A stretch of 64,000 bases of DNA, from contig NZ_JACCBA010000001.1 of the NCBI RefSeq assembly GCF_013409365.1, positions 2,790,001-2,854,000 on the forward strand, given 5' to 3'. Source of the stretch: Actinomadura luteofluorescens. Its GTDB lineage: Bacteria; Actinomycetota; Actinomycetes; Streptosporangiales; Streptosporangiaceae. The notes under the pieces were generated by a model. The model did not search any database and was not told the DNA's origin. It worked only from the letters and a program-made list of their open reading frames with translations. Position numbers and translations under genes: made by a program. This document shows, piece by piece, positions 45,798 through 53,178 of this stretch; the stretch's first letter is position 1, and the number at the start of each line of letters is the position of its first letter.

Positions 45798-47797
45798 CGG
45801 CCGTCCTCCTCGTTCTCCGCGGCGTCGGCGGCGGCCGCGTCCGGCTCCGGCGCGTCCTTCTCCTCGCCGGCGGGGGCCTGCCCGGCGGGGGGCGTCGGCA
45901 GCTCCTCGGCGCTCAGGTACTTCTTCAGCTCGTCGTTGTCGAACAGTTCGAGCAGGTCCGTCCGCATCGGCGTCAGCGGCTGGCGCCTCAGCTCGACGTG
46001 CGGGGAGGACGGGTCGCCGGCCAGCGAGCAGACCAGGTTGATCTTCCGCCACTCCGCGGACATGCCCGGGTAGTCGTCGCGGGTGTGGCCGCCGCGGCTC
46101 TCCTGGCGCTCCAGCGCCGCCTTCGCGACCGCCTCGGACACCAGCAGCATGTTGCGCAGGTCCAGCGCGAGGTGCCAGCCCGGGTGGTAGCCGCGCCCGT
46201 CGCCGACCGCGACGGGGTCGACGCTGACGTTGGCGACCCGCTCGCGGAGCTTGCCGAGCGACGCGATCGCCTGCTGCAGCTCCTCCTCCTTGCGGATGAT
46301 GCCGACCAGCTCGTTCATCGTCTGCTGGAGCTCGGCGTGGACGGCGTAGGGGTTCTCGCCGCCCTCCCGCTCGAACGGGGCCATCGCCTCGGCCGTCGCC
46401 GCCTCGATCTCGGCGTCGGGGACGGCGGGACGCGCGGGAAGGGCGTCCACGTACTCCGACGCGCCGAGCCCCGCCCGGCGGCCGAACACCAGCAGGTCCG
46501 ACAGCGAGTTGCCGCCGAGCCGGTTCGAGCCGTGCATGCCGCCGGAGACCTCGCCCGCCGCGAACAGGCCGGGCACCTTGGCCGCGCCGGTGTCGGGGTC
46601 GACCTCCACCCCGCCCATCACGTAGTGGCAGGTCGGGCCGACCTCCATCGGCTCCTTGGTGATGTCGACGTCCGCCAGCTCCTTGAACTGGTGGTACATC
46701 GAGGGCAGCCGCTTGACGATCTCGGCGGCGCCGCCCGGCATCCGGTCGACGACGGTGAGGAAGACCCCGCCGTGCGGCGATCCCCGTCCCGCCTTGACCT
46801 CGGAGTTGATCGCGCGCGCCACCTCGTCGCGCGGCAGCAGCTCGGGCGGGCGCTTGTTGTTGTCGGGGTCGTCGTACCAGCGGTCGCCCTCCTCCTCGGT
46901 GGTGGCGTACTGGTTCTTGAAGACCTCGGGGATGTAGTCGAACATGAACCGCTTGCCCTCGGAGTTGCGCAGGACGCCGCGGTCGCCGCGCACCGACTCC
47001 GTCACGAGGATGCCCTTGACCGACGGCGGCCAGACCATCCCCGTGGGGTGGAACTGGACGAACTCCATGTTCAGCAGCGATCCGCCCGCGAGCAGGGCCA
47101 GCGCGTGCCCGTCCCCCGTGTACTCCCAGGAGTTGGACGTGACCTTGAACGCCTTGCCGATGCCGCCGGTCGCCAGCACCACCGCGGGCGCCTCGAACAC
47201 GACGAACTTCCCGGTCTCCCGGACGTAGCCGAACGCGCCGCAGACCTTGCCGTCGTCGTCCTTCAGCAGCCGCGTGACCGTCGTCTCGGCCCAGACCTTC
47301 AGCTTGGCCTCGTAGTCGCCGTGCTCGGCGTGGTCCTCCTGCTGGAGGGCGACGATCTTCTGCTGGGCGGTGCGGATCAGCTCCAGGCCCGTCCGGTCGC
47401 CGACGTGCGCCAGCCGCGGGTACTCGTGCCCGCCGAAGTTCCGCTGGCTGATCTTGCCGTCCTTGGTGCGGTCGAACAGCGCGCCCCACAGCTCCAGCTC
47501 CCAGATGCGCTCCGGGGCCTCCTTGGCGTGCAGCTCCGCCATCCGCCAGCTGTTCATGAACTTGCCGCCGCGCATGGTGTCGCGGAAGTGGACCATCCAG
47601 TTGTCGTTGGCGTTGACGTTGCCCATCGCCGCGGCGGCGCCACCCTCGGCCATCACCGTGTGGGCCTTGCCGAACAGCGACTTGGAGATGATCGCGGTCT
47701 TCTTGCCCTGGAGGCGCGCCTCGATCGCCGCGCGCAGCCCGGCGCCGCCCGCGCCGATCACCACGACGTCGTAGAGGTGCCTCTCGATCTCAGTCAT
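45794..47797 (-). CDS. sdhA: Sdh1-type succinate dehydrogenase flavoprotein subunit
   Basis: A 667-residue flavoprotein. The Rossmann motif DVVVIGAGGAGLRAAIEA lies at 10-27 and the FAD-linked His46 in KSLFGKAHTVMAEGG. The active-site segments FVQFHPTGM and GCCHY-like GPTCHYVMGGVEVD, plus GGMHGSNRLGGNSLSDLLVFGRRAG, follow. Its similarity is to the mycobacterial Sdh1 flavoprotein (Rv0248c), which oxidises succinate at low potential. The C-terminus is extended by ~30 acidic/Ala residues. It starts 12 bases after the anchor gene stop and overlaps sdhB by four bases. A genome holding both this and the type-B enzyme may switch between them with energy state or oxygen. Confidence 0.94.
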   Translation of the reverse strand: MTEIERHLYDVVVIGAGGAGLRAAIEARLQGKKTAIISKSLFGKAHTVMAEGGAAAAMGNVNANDNWMVHFRDTMRGGKFMNSWRMAELHAKEAPERIWELELWGALFDRTKDGKISQRNFGGHEYPRLAHVGDRTGLELIRTAQQKIVALQQEDHAEHGDYEAKLKVWAETTVTRLLKDDDGKVCGAFGYVRETGKFVVFEAPAVVLATGGIGKAFKVTSNSWEYTGDGHALALLAGGSLLNMEFVQFHPTGMVWPPSVKGILVTESVRGDRGVLRNSEGKRFMFDYIPEVFKNQYATTEEEGDRWYDDPDNNKRPPELLPRDEVARAINSEVKAGRGSPHGGVFLTVVDRMPGGAAEIVKRLPSMYHQFKELADVDITKEPMEVGPTCHYVMGGVEVDPDTGAAKVPGLFAAGEVSGGMHGSNRLGGNSLSDLLVFGRRAGLGASEYVDALPARPAVPDAEIEAATAEAMAPFEREGGENPYAVHAELQQTMNELVGIIRKEEELQQAIASLGKLRERVANVSVDPVAVGDGRGYHPGWHLALDLRNMLLVSEAVAKAALERQESRGGHTRDDYPGMSAEWRKINLVCSLAGDPSSPHVELRRQPLTPMRTDLLELFDNDELKKYLSAEELPTPPAGQAPAGEEKDAPEPDAAAADAAENEEDGR

Positions 47798-47809
47798 GAT
47801 TCCTTGGCC

Positions 47810-48640
47810 TCAGTTGAAGATGCGCAGGTCGGAGATGGTGCCGCTGGCGACCAGCGCGACGTACAGGTCCGCTGCCACCAGCGAGCCCAGGGTGATCAGG
47901 GCGTACATCCCGTGGCGCTGGTTGATCTTGGACACCCAGCCCCACATCCGGTAGCGGAAGGGGTGCTTGGAGAAGTTCTTCAGCCGGCCGCCCACGATGT
48001 GCCGGCACGAGTGGCACGACAGCGTGTACAGCCACAGCAGGACCACGTTCGCGACCAGGATGACCGTGCCGAGCCCGATGCCGAACCCGCCGTCCTTGCC
48101 GTGGAAGGCGCGGACCGCGTCCCAGGTGTTGATGAGGGAGATGGCGAAGGCGGCGAGCCAGAAGTACCGGTGCAGGTTCTGGCCGATCAGGGGGAAGCGG
48201 CGCTCACCGGTGTACTTGCCGTGCGGCTCGCGGACGGCGCACGCGGACGGCGACGCCCAGAACGAGCGGTAGTACGCCTTGCGGTAGTAGTAGCACGTCA
48301 GCCGGAACAGCAGCAGGAACGGCAGCGAGATCGCCGCGAAGGGGATCCAGCCGCGGGTGGCCGCCGGGAGGAAGGTGCCGAACTCCGCCGCGTCGCCCGT
48401 GTGGCCGTCCACCGTGACGTTGTTGCAGATCTCGTTCAGGCACGGGGAGTAGAACGGCGTCAGGTAGTGGTACTGCGGCACGTAGAAGGCCGAGCCCCAG
48501 AAGGCGCGGACGGTCGCGTACACCACCCATGCCGTGAAGATCACGAAGGTCGTGACCGGATACAGGCGCCAGTTGTCCTTGCGGAGGGTGCGTTCCTTGA
48601 TCTGGGCGCGCGACTTGGCCGGCGCCTCCACAGTGGTCAT
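47810..48640 (-). CDS. sdhC: Sdh1-type membrane anchor subunit
   Basis: A 276-residue membrane protein with five hydrophobic segments (YPVTTFVIFTAWVVYATVRAF, WIPFAAISLPFLLLFRLTCYYY, YFWLAAFAISLINTWDAVRAF, GLGTVILVANVVLLWLYTLSC, YALITLGSLVAADLYVALVAS). It has the length and position of the mycobacterial Sdh1 anchor (Rv0249c), not of type-B SdhC. An extracytoplasmic loop holds a Cys pair (CLNEICNN), and a second Cys pair CHSC lies beside the TM4 end. His residues that could bind heme are few (HSCRHI, LHRYFW), so heme content is uncertain. Start ATG 48640 is supported by AGGAGAG. First gene of the operon, with two Crp-type boxes upstream. Confidence 0.85.
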   Translation of the reverse strand: MTTVEAPAKSRAQIKERTLRKDNWRLYPVTTFVIFTAWVVYATVRAFWGSAFYVPQYHYLTPFYSPCLNEICNNVTVDGHTGDAAEFGTFLPAATRGWIPFAAISLPFLLLFRLTCYYYRKAYYRSFWASPSACAVREPHGKYTGERRFPLIGQNLHRYFWLAAFAISLINTWDAVRAFHGKDGGFGIGLGTVILVANVVLLWLYTLSCHSCRHIVGGRLKNFSKHPFRYRMWGWVSKINQRHGMYALITLGSLVAADLYVALVASGTISDLRIFN

Positions 48641-48835
48641 CGATCGCTCTCCTGAGCTCGGGTCGTCGTGTCCCCGTACCACGGTCCGCGCGCACCATGC
48701 GGCCGTCCGCGCCCTGGCCGGCGGCGGGGCGCCCCCGGCCGGGCCGCGCGCGGCGGCCGGAGACCGTGCCGCATGCGGGCGGTGACGCCTCGTGTGCGCT
48801 TCCAGTGGAGCGACCCTACGCCACCCGCCAGGAGC

Positions 48836-48879
48836 TGTGACATACATAACAGGCACACCCGCATGTGACCCTGACCACA
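48836..48879. promoter_or_regulatory. Two Crp/GlxR-like boxes upstream of the Sdh1 operon
   Basis: TGTGA-CATACA-TAACA (48836-48851) and TGTGA-CCCTGA-CCACA (48864-48879), 28 bases apart, in the 322-bp gap (48641-48962) before the Sdh1 anchor gene. The second matches the consensus at nine of ten positions. They lie 200-240 bases from the start codon, leaving room for a long leader. The rest of the gap shows nothing I can call a gene. Confidence 0.55.
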
Positions 48880-48920
48880 GACTTTAGCCCGCTCAAAGCC
48901 CTTTCGCGGCCCCCGGAAGC

Positions 48921-48937
48921 CATAACCAGTCGTTATG
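48921..48937. promoter_or_regulatory. 17-bp inverted repeat downstream of the XRE gene
   Basis: CATAAC-CAGTC-GTTATG is a perfect inverted repeat 25 bases past the XRE stop. Its half-sites match the core of the palindrome at 14234-14249, with different spacing. It may be a regulator site for the Sdh1 promoter side or a weak terminator. Confidence 0.35.
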
Positions 48938-48962
48938 ATCAAATTGAATCGAGACGAGACCG

Positions 48963-49604
48963 CTACGGCATGACCGCGCGGTCGCCTCGTCCGTCCTCCG
49001 CCGCGGGCTCCTTCAGCACGGTCCGGGCGAAGTGCGCCTCGGCCTCGCTCGTACGGCCGGCCCCGTAGACCCGCAGCACCTCGGCGAGGTCGGGGAAGCG
49101 GCCGGCGATCAGCCCGGCGGCCGCCTCGATCTCGGCAGCGGACGCCACCTCGCGCAGCAGGGCCTGGACGAGCCGCGCCGGCTCGGCCGCGGCGCGCCCG
49201 CCCGCGCGCTCCGCCGCGCCCTCGCGGCCCGCCGGCGCGGGGCCGGCGGGAACGCGCCCGGAGACCGCGCCGCGCATCCCCGACGTGGTGGCCGCCGAGT
49301 CCGCCTTGATCTCCTCCAGGCGCGCCTGGATCCCGGCGGGGCTCAGCGCGTCGAAGCCGGGCCCGGCGACGAGGTCCTCGACGGCCATCAGCCGGTGCAG
49401 GACGGCCGGATTGCTGATCTTGGCGCGCTGGCCCGACATCAGCTGGGAGAGCATCGGCGCCGACAGCCCGAGCACGCCGGCGAGCCCCGACTGCGACATC
49501 CCGAGGCGGTCGAGCAGCGGCCGGACGCGCTCGCCGAGCGGCTCGCCGTACCACTCGGTCTGCAGCGCGCGGTTCCGGACGATCGTGTCCTCGGCGACGC
49601 TCAC
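48963..49604 (-). CDS. XRE-family helix-turn-helix regulator
   Basis: A 213-residue DNA-binding protein. The N-terminal HTH_3 domain (residues ~22-72) contains VRPLLDRLGMSQSGLAGVLGLSAPMLSQLMSGQRAKISNPAVLHRL. The C-terminal half is Ala/Glu-rich and helical, with no recognised effector domain; residues ~110-140 are low complexity (GPAPAGREGAAERAGGRAAAEPA). Start GTG 49604, preceded by GGAG. It is divergent from the lipoprotein/OmpA genes with 131 bp between, and an ATGCAAA/TTTGCAT inverted pair in that gap is its likely binding site. Probably the local regulator of the lipoprotein-OmpA operon. Confidence 0.85.
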   Translation of the reverse strand: MSVAEDTIVRNRALQTEWYGEPLGERVRPLLDRLGMSQSGLAGVLGLSAPMLSQLMSGQRAKISNPAVLHRLMAVEDLVAGPGFDALSPAGIQARLEEIKADSAATTSGMRGAVSGRVPAGPAPAGREGAAERAGGRAAAEPARLVQALLREVASAAEIEAAAGLIAGRFPDLAEVLRVYGAGRTSEAEAHFARTVLKEPAAEDGRGDRAVMP

Positions 49605-49631
49605 CTCTCCGCCCCCCTTGACGATTTACAG

Positions 49632-49709
49632 ATGCAAACGCTAGATTCACGACCGCACACGGAACTGCGGCGCACGACGTCATGGTGCCACGGAAAACAG
49701 CATTTGCAT
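49632..49709. promoter_or_regulatory. Inverted half-sites in XRE/lipoprotein divergent region
   Basis: ATGCAAA (49632-49638) and TTTGCAT (49703-49709) face each other in the 131-bp gap, one near each start. An XRE dimer at each promoter, or a loop, would control both directions. Confidence 0.45.
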
Positions 49710-49735
49710 ATGTGACAGATCGAAAGGGAACGACG

Positions 49736-50317
49736 ATGGGCCTGGCACATCGCCTGACCGCCGCCACCGCGACGGCTCTGCTCCTCACCGGCGGCCTGGC
49801 CGGCTGCGACCTGCCGGGGACGGGCGGGTCCGCGTCCTCGTCCTCGCCCTCGTCCCCGTCGGGCGGCAGGAAGGCCGAGGGTTCCCTCGGCAAGGCGAGC
49901 TTCGACGACGTCTCCAAGCCGTTGGTGAAGGGCACCTTCGACAGCCCGATGGCCCAGGGCGCCAAGATCGACATCGCCCTCATGGGCCTCAAGGCCAAGG
50001 GACAGCTCGCCACCCTCACCGCCCAGCTCACCCCGCACGTCCCCGTCGGGGACACGGTCCGCCTCAACGCCTACCGCCTCAACGGGGAGCACGGCCTCGG
50101 CACCTCGCTGATCGACGCGGTCAACCTCAAGCGGTACGTCGTGGTGAAGGACTCCGCCGGCAAGGAGCTCCAGACCGACGAGATCTTCACGCACATGACC
50201 AACGGGCAGACCACCCCCTTCTACTTCACGTTCGCCGCCCCGCCCGAGAACGTGAAGACCGTCGACGTGCAGATCGGCACGTGGCCCACGTTCCGCGACG
50301 TCCCGGTCCAGCGGTGA
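49736..50317 (+). CDS. Putative lipoprotein, first gene of OmpA operon
   Basis: A 193-residue lipoprotein. The signal MGLAHRLTAATATALLLTGGLAGCD has lipobox LAGC with Cys24; a Ser/Pro/Gly linker and a compact C-terminal domain follow. The mature end (VKTVDVQIGTWPTFRDVPVQR) resembles the short remnant at 52066-52131. I do not recognise a domain family. Start ATG 49736 is preferred over 49682 because of AAAGGGA just before it and because the signal peptide begins there. Its stop overlaps the start of the first OmpA gene as GTGA, so the two are cotranslated and probably act together at the cell envelope. Confidence 0.78.
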   Translation: MGLAHRLTAATATALLLTGGLAGCDLPGTGGSASSSSPSSPSGGRKAEGSLGKASFDDVSKPLVKGTFDSPMAQGAKIDIALMGLKAKGQLATLTAQLTPHVPVGDTVRLNAYRLNGEHGLGTSLIDAVNLKRYVVVKDSAGKELQTDEIFTHMTNGQTTPFYFTFAAPPENVKTVDVQIGTWPTFRDVPVQR

Positions 50318-50880
50318 GCCGCGTGCGCCGCCCGGCCGTCCTCGCGAGCGCCCTGGCCCTCGTGCTCGCCGTCCCGGCCGTCGCCGGGGCCGACCCCGGA
50401 GTGCCGGAACCGAACCGGTCCCAGAGTGTCCTGTCCATCGACGCCGGCACCTCCGTGCACGGCATCGACCTGCGGGAGGCGGTCATCCCCCTGGAGGAGG
50501 AAGAAGGCGACGGGGGGCAGGTCACCGTCCGCATCTCGGCGGACGTCCTGTTCGACTTCGGCAAGGCGACGCTCACCGCCACCGCCCGCCGCCGCATCGC
50601 CGAGCTGGCTCCCCGCCTCCGCGGCGCCCGGGGCGCCGTCCAGGTGGCGGGGCACTCCGACTCCATCGGGGACCCCGCCTACAACCTCTCGCTGTCCGAG
50701 CAGCGCGCCGAAGCGGTCAAGGCCGAGCTCGCGAACGCCCTGACCGGGACGAGCACGCGGATCGAGGCCAAGGGCTACGGCGAGACCAAGCCCGTCGCCC
50801 CCAACGAGCAGGGCGGCAAGGACGACCCCGCCGGCCGCGCAAAGAACCGCCGAGTCGAGATCACCTACGAAAAGAGCTGA
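50314..50880 (+). CDS. Secreted OmpA-family domain protein (small)
   Basis: A 188-residue exported protein. A signal peptide (PAVLASALALVLAVPAVAGA) is followed by a linker of ~45 residues and an OmpA-like peptidoglycan-binding domain (~75-188). Domain motifs are ISADVLFDFGKATLTATARRRI, VAGHSDSIGDPAYNLSLSEQRAEAV, IEAKGYGETKPVA and GRAKNRRVEITY, with the Asp and Arg that grip diaminopimelate. No membrane anchor, so it probably sits in the cell wall. Start GTG 50314, overlapping the lipoprotein stop. The second OmpA gene starts two bases after its stop. Confidence 0.88.
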   Translation: MSRVRRPAVLASALALVLAVPAVAGADPGVPEPNRSQSVLSIDAGTSVHGIDLREAVIPLEEEEGDGGQVTVRISADVLFDFGKATLTATARRRIAELAPRLRGARGAVQVAGHSDSIGDPAYNLSLSEQRAEAVKAELANALTGTSTRIEAKGYGETKPVAPNEQGGKDDPAGRAKNRRVEITYEKS

Positions 50881-50882
50881 CG

Positions 50883-52049
50883 ATGGTCCGGAGGGACGAC
50901 ATCGGGCGGCGGGCGCCGCGAGCACTCGCCGTCACCCTGGCGGCGGGTCTGTGCCTGGCCGCGTGCGGAGGCGACGGGCGACCCGAGCGAGCCGGAGGCG
51001 GGCACGACCGGACGGGCGGCGCCCCGGCGACGCCCGCCGCGACGCCCACTCCGGAGCCGTCGAGCTGCCCCGGCGGCGGCCGGCTGATCGCAGCGGTCGA
51101 GATCCCGGCCGTGCACGGCGACCCGGTGCGGATCCCCGAGGCCGTGATCGGCGGCCAGAGGATCCCGGCCGTCACGATCCCGGGCGTGGACATCCCCGCC
51201 CAGCGGGTCCCGGCCCAGTGCGTCGAGCACAGGCCCGCCCCGGGCGGCTGCCTCGGGGCGGTCAGCATCCCCGGGACCTCGATCCCGGCCGTGACGATCC
51301 CGGCCGTGCGGATCCCCGGGGTCAAGGCCCGCGGGATCGACGCACCGGCGGTCGAGCAGGCGGCCGTGTCGAGCAAGTCGGTCAGCCAGCCCGCCGTCTC
51401 CAGCGCGGAGGTCTGCCAGAGCAAGCCGTCGAAGAAGGGCGAGTACGTCAGCTCCGTGTACCGGTCCGGGGTCTACCGCAGCGGGCTGTACCGCAGTTCG
51501 GCCTACCGCAGCGGCCTGTACCGTCCGCGTACCTGCAACGACCAGGGGGAATGCCTGCCTTCGGTGTCCGTGCCCAGCGTCACGGCCCCGGGCGTCAACA
51601 TCCCCGGCGTCAGCGTCCCCGGGGTGTCCCTCAAGTCCTACGTTGCCGGGCCCGGGCAGGTCATCAAGGGCGACGACAGCATCGCCTACAACATCGAGGC
51701 GGACGTCCTCTTCGACTTCGGCGAGGCCGAGATCAAGCCCGCCGCGGCGGCCGAGCTGGGCAAGATCGCCAAGTCGCTGGGCGAGGAGGTCCCGGACCGC
51801 GCGACCGTCCAGGTCGACGGCCACACCGACGCCAAGGGCGACACGGCGTCCAACCAGGCCCTCTCCCTGCGCCGCGCGCAGGCCATCGTCGACTGGCTGG
51901 CCTCCGAGGGCGGCATCGCCCGGTCCCGCCTCAAGGCCACCGGCTACGGCGAGACCAAGCCGGCCTCTCCCAACACCAAGCCGGACGGTTCCGACGACCC
52001 CGAGGGCCGCGCCAAGAACCGCCGCGTGGTCATCTCGGCCGCCCGGTAG
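50883..52049 (+). CDS. OmpA-domain lipoprotein with IPxV and YRSG peptide repeats
   Basis: A 388-residue lipoprotein: signal ALAVTLAAGLCLAACGG, lipobox LAAC (Cys28). Residues ~65-165 are built from short units of the type IPAVTIPGV (many repeated IP-x-V steps), suggesting a beta-solenoid or extended stalk. Residues ~192-216 repeat the unit YRSG/YRSS five times. The C-terminal ~120 residues form an OmpA peptidoglycan-binding domain (ADVLFDFGEAEIKPAAAAELGKI, VDGHTDAKGDTASNQALSLRRAQAI, GRAKNRRVVIS). Four cysteines flank the repeats. Start ATG 50883, two bases after the small OmpA gene. It is presumably anchored in the membrane by lipid and in the wall by OmpA, with the repeats between. Confidence 0.85.
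   Translation: MVRRDDIGRRAPRALAVTLAAGLCLAACGGDGRPERAGGGHDRTGGAPATPAATPTPEPSSCPGGGRLIAAVEIPAVHGDPVRIPEAVIGGQRIPAVTIPGVDIPAQRVPAQCVEHRPAPGGCLGAVSIPGTSIPAVTIPAVRIPGVKARGIDAPAVEQAAVSSKSVSQPAVSSAEVCQSKPSKKGEYVSSVYRSGVYRSGLYRSSAYRSGLYRPRTCNDQGECLPSVSVPSVTAPGVNIPGVSVPGVSLKSYVAGPGQVIKGDDSIAYNIEADVLFDFGEAEIKPAAAAELGKIAKSLGEEVPDRATVQVDGHTDAKGDTASNQALSLRRAQAIVDWLASEGGIARSRLKATGYGETKPASPNTKPDGSDDPEGRAKNRRVVISAAR
51456..51524 (+). repeat. Tandem codon repeat encoding YRSG units
   Basis: Five near-identical 12-15-base units of the form TACCGnAGCGGG-CTG/GTC encode Tyr-Arg-Ser-Gly/Ser within the OmpA lipoprotein. They are a plausible source of length variation between strains. Confidence 0.7.
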
Positions 52050-52065
52050 CGCCCGCACGCCGCCC

Positions 52066-52131
52066 AGCGTCCGAACCGTCACCTTCGACGCGGGCCCCTT
52101 CGGGCAGATCCCCGACGTCCCCGTGCGGTGA
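52066..52131 (+). pseudogene. 3' remnant of a second lipoprotein gene
   Basis: A 21-codon open stretch ending in TGA encodes SVRTVTFDAG-PFGQIPDVPVR. It matches the final residues of the lipoprotein at 49736-50317 (NVKTVDVQIG-TWPTFRDVPVQR) at ten or more aligned positions. It sits 16 bases after the OmpA lipoprotein stop. It has no start or upstream coding sequence of its own, so it looks like the end of a deleted paralogue. Confidence 0.5.
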
Positions 52132-52140
52132 ACGTCCCGC

Positions 52141-52995
52141 TCACGCGGGTGCGGGCGGCGGGCCCAGGTGGTCGAAGATCTGCAGGGGCTCGCCGTCCAG
52201 CGTGCGGACGGGGAAGCGCAGCTCCAGCCGGCACGCGGCCAGCGCCCGGCGCCCCGCGTCGGCGTGGGCGGGACGCTGCCCCGGGTCGGCCGCGCACAGA
52301 TGGGCGACCACCGCCCACAGCAGGGGCGGCACACCGGGGGGCGCCGCGCCGATCCGCTGGCGCGGCTCGGGGTCCCCGGCGCCGGTCAGCATCCGCCAGG
52401 CGACCATGCCGGCGGCGTACAGGTCCTGGCGCGGGCCGGGCCGGTCCCAGTCGAGCACCTCGGGGGCGAGGTATCCCGGCGTCCCCACGGTGAAGCCGGT
52501 GGTGGTGAAGCGCTGGTCGGCCTCCCCCAGCGCGATCCCGAAGTCGGCGAGCCGCACGTGCGGCGCCCCGACCGGACTCGGCTCCAGCAGCAGGTTGGCG
52601 GGCTTGACGTCCCGGTGGACGACCCCGGCGCCGTGGATGTGGCTCAGCGCGGCCAGCAACTGGTCGAGGACCTCGGCCGCGTACTCGGGCGGAAGCCTGC
52701 CGTAGTCACCGAGGAGCGTCTCCAGCGAGCCCCCGCGCACGAGGTCCATGGCGAGGAGGACGTCGTCGTCCGCCATGCACGAGGCGTAGGGGGTCAGCAC
52801 ATGGGGGTGCGCCATGCGCAGCGCCCGTTCCCGGACGACCCGCAGCATCGACGTCGGTCCCGGCTGCCGGACGAGCTTGGCCGCGCAGTACCGTCCCGCC
52901 GCGTGGTCGTAGGCGCGCCACACGCGGCTGGTCCCTCCCGCTCCGATCCGGTCGAGCATGGTGAACCGCCCGCCGATCACCCACCCCGAGTTCAC
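52141..52995 (-). CDS. Soluble Ser/Thr protein kinase
   Basis: A 284-residue kinase consisting of the catalytic domain only. The glycine loop is IGAGGTSRVWRAYD, with Lys in CAAKLVRQ. GVVHRDVKPANLLL, LADFGIAL and GTPGYLAPEVLD give the HRD, DFG and APE motifs, all intact, and YAAGMVAWRML lies in helix F. There is no membrane segment or extracellular sensor, so it is cytosolic and probably activated by a partner. Start GTG 52995 just ahead of the fold. It is divergent from the second LCP gene (gap 183 bp) and convergent with the OmpA operon. Confidence 0.9.
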   Translation of the reverse strand: MNSGWVIGGRFTMLDRIGAGGTSRVWRAYDHAAGRYCAAKLVRQPGPTSMLRVVRERALRMAHPHVLTPYASCMADDDVLLAMDLVRGGSLETLLGDYGRLPPEYAAEVLDQLLAALSHIHGAGVVHRDVKPANLLLEPSPVGAPHVRLADFGIALGEADQRFTTTGFTVGTPGYLAPEVLDWDRPGPRQDLYAAGMVAWRMLTGAGDPEPRQRIGAAPPGVPPLLWAVVAHLCAADPGQRPAHADAGRRALAACRLELRFPVRTLDGEPLQIFDHLGPPPAPA

Positions 52996-53178
52996 GGCAC
53001 CGATCGTACGGAAGACCACACGCCCCGGGACGCCAGATTTACGCACGCCTGTCAACAGAACGGCCGTTCTGCGCATCTAACACAGGGAGGTACGGGCTTC
53101 CCTGCCCGGTGGCCTCCTTAGACTGACGGATCACGCAGACCACGTGCCCTCCCCAGGGCCCGCCCCGAGACGGGACCG

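Noticed and set aside
45998..48655. An 885-codon plus-strand frame opposite the Sdh1 operon
   Set aside because: Its translation is low-complexity Val/Arg/Gln sequence with no motifs, whereas the minus strand encodes three clear succinate dehydrogenase subunits.
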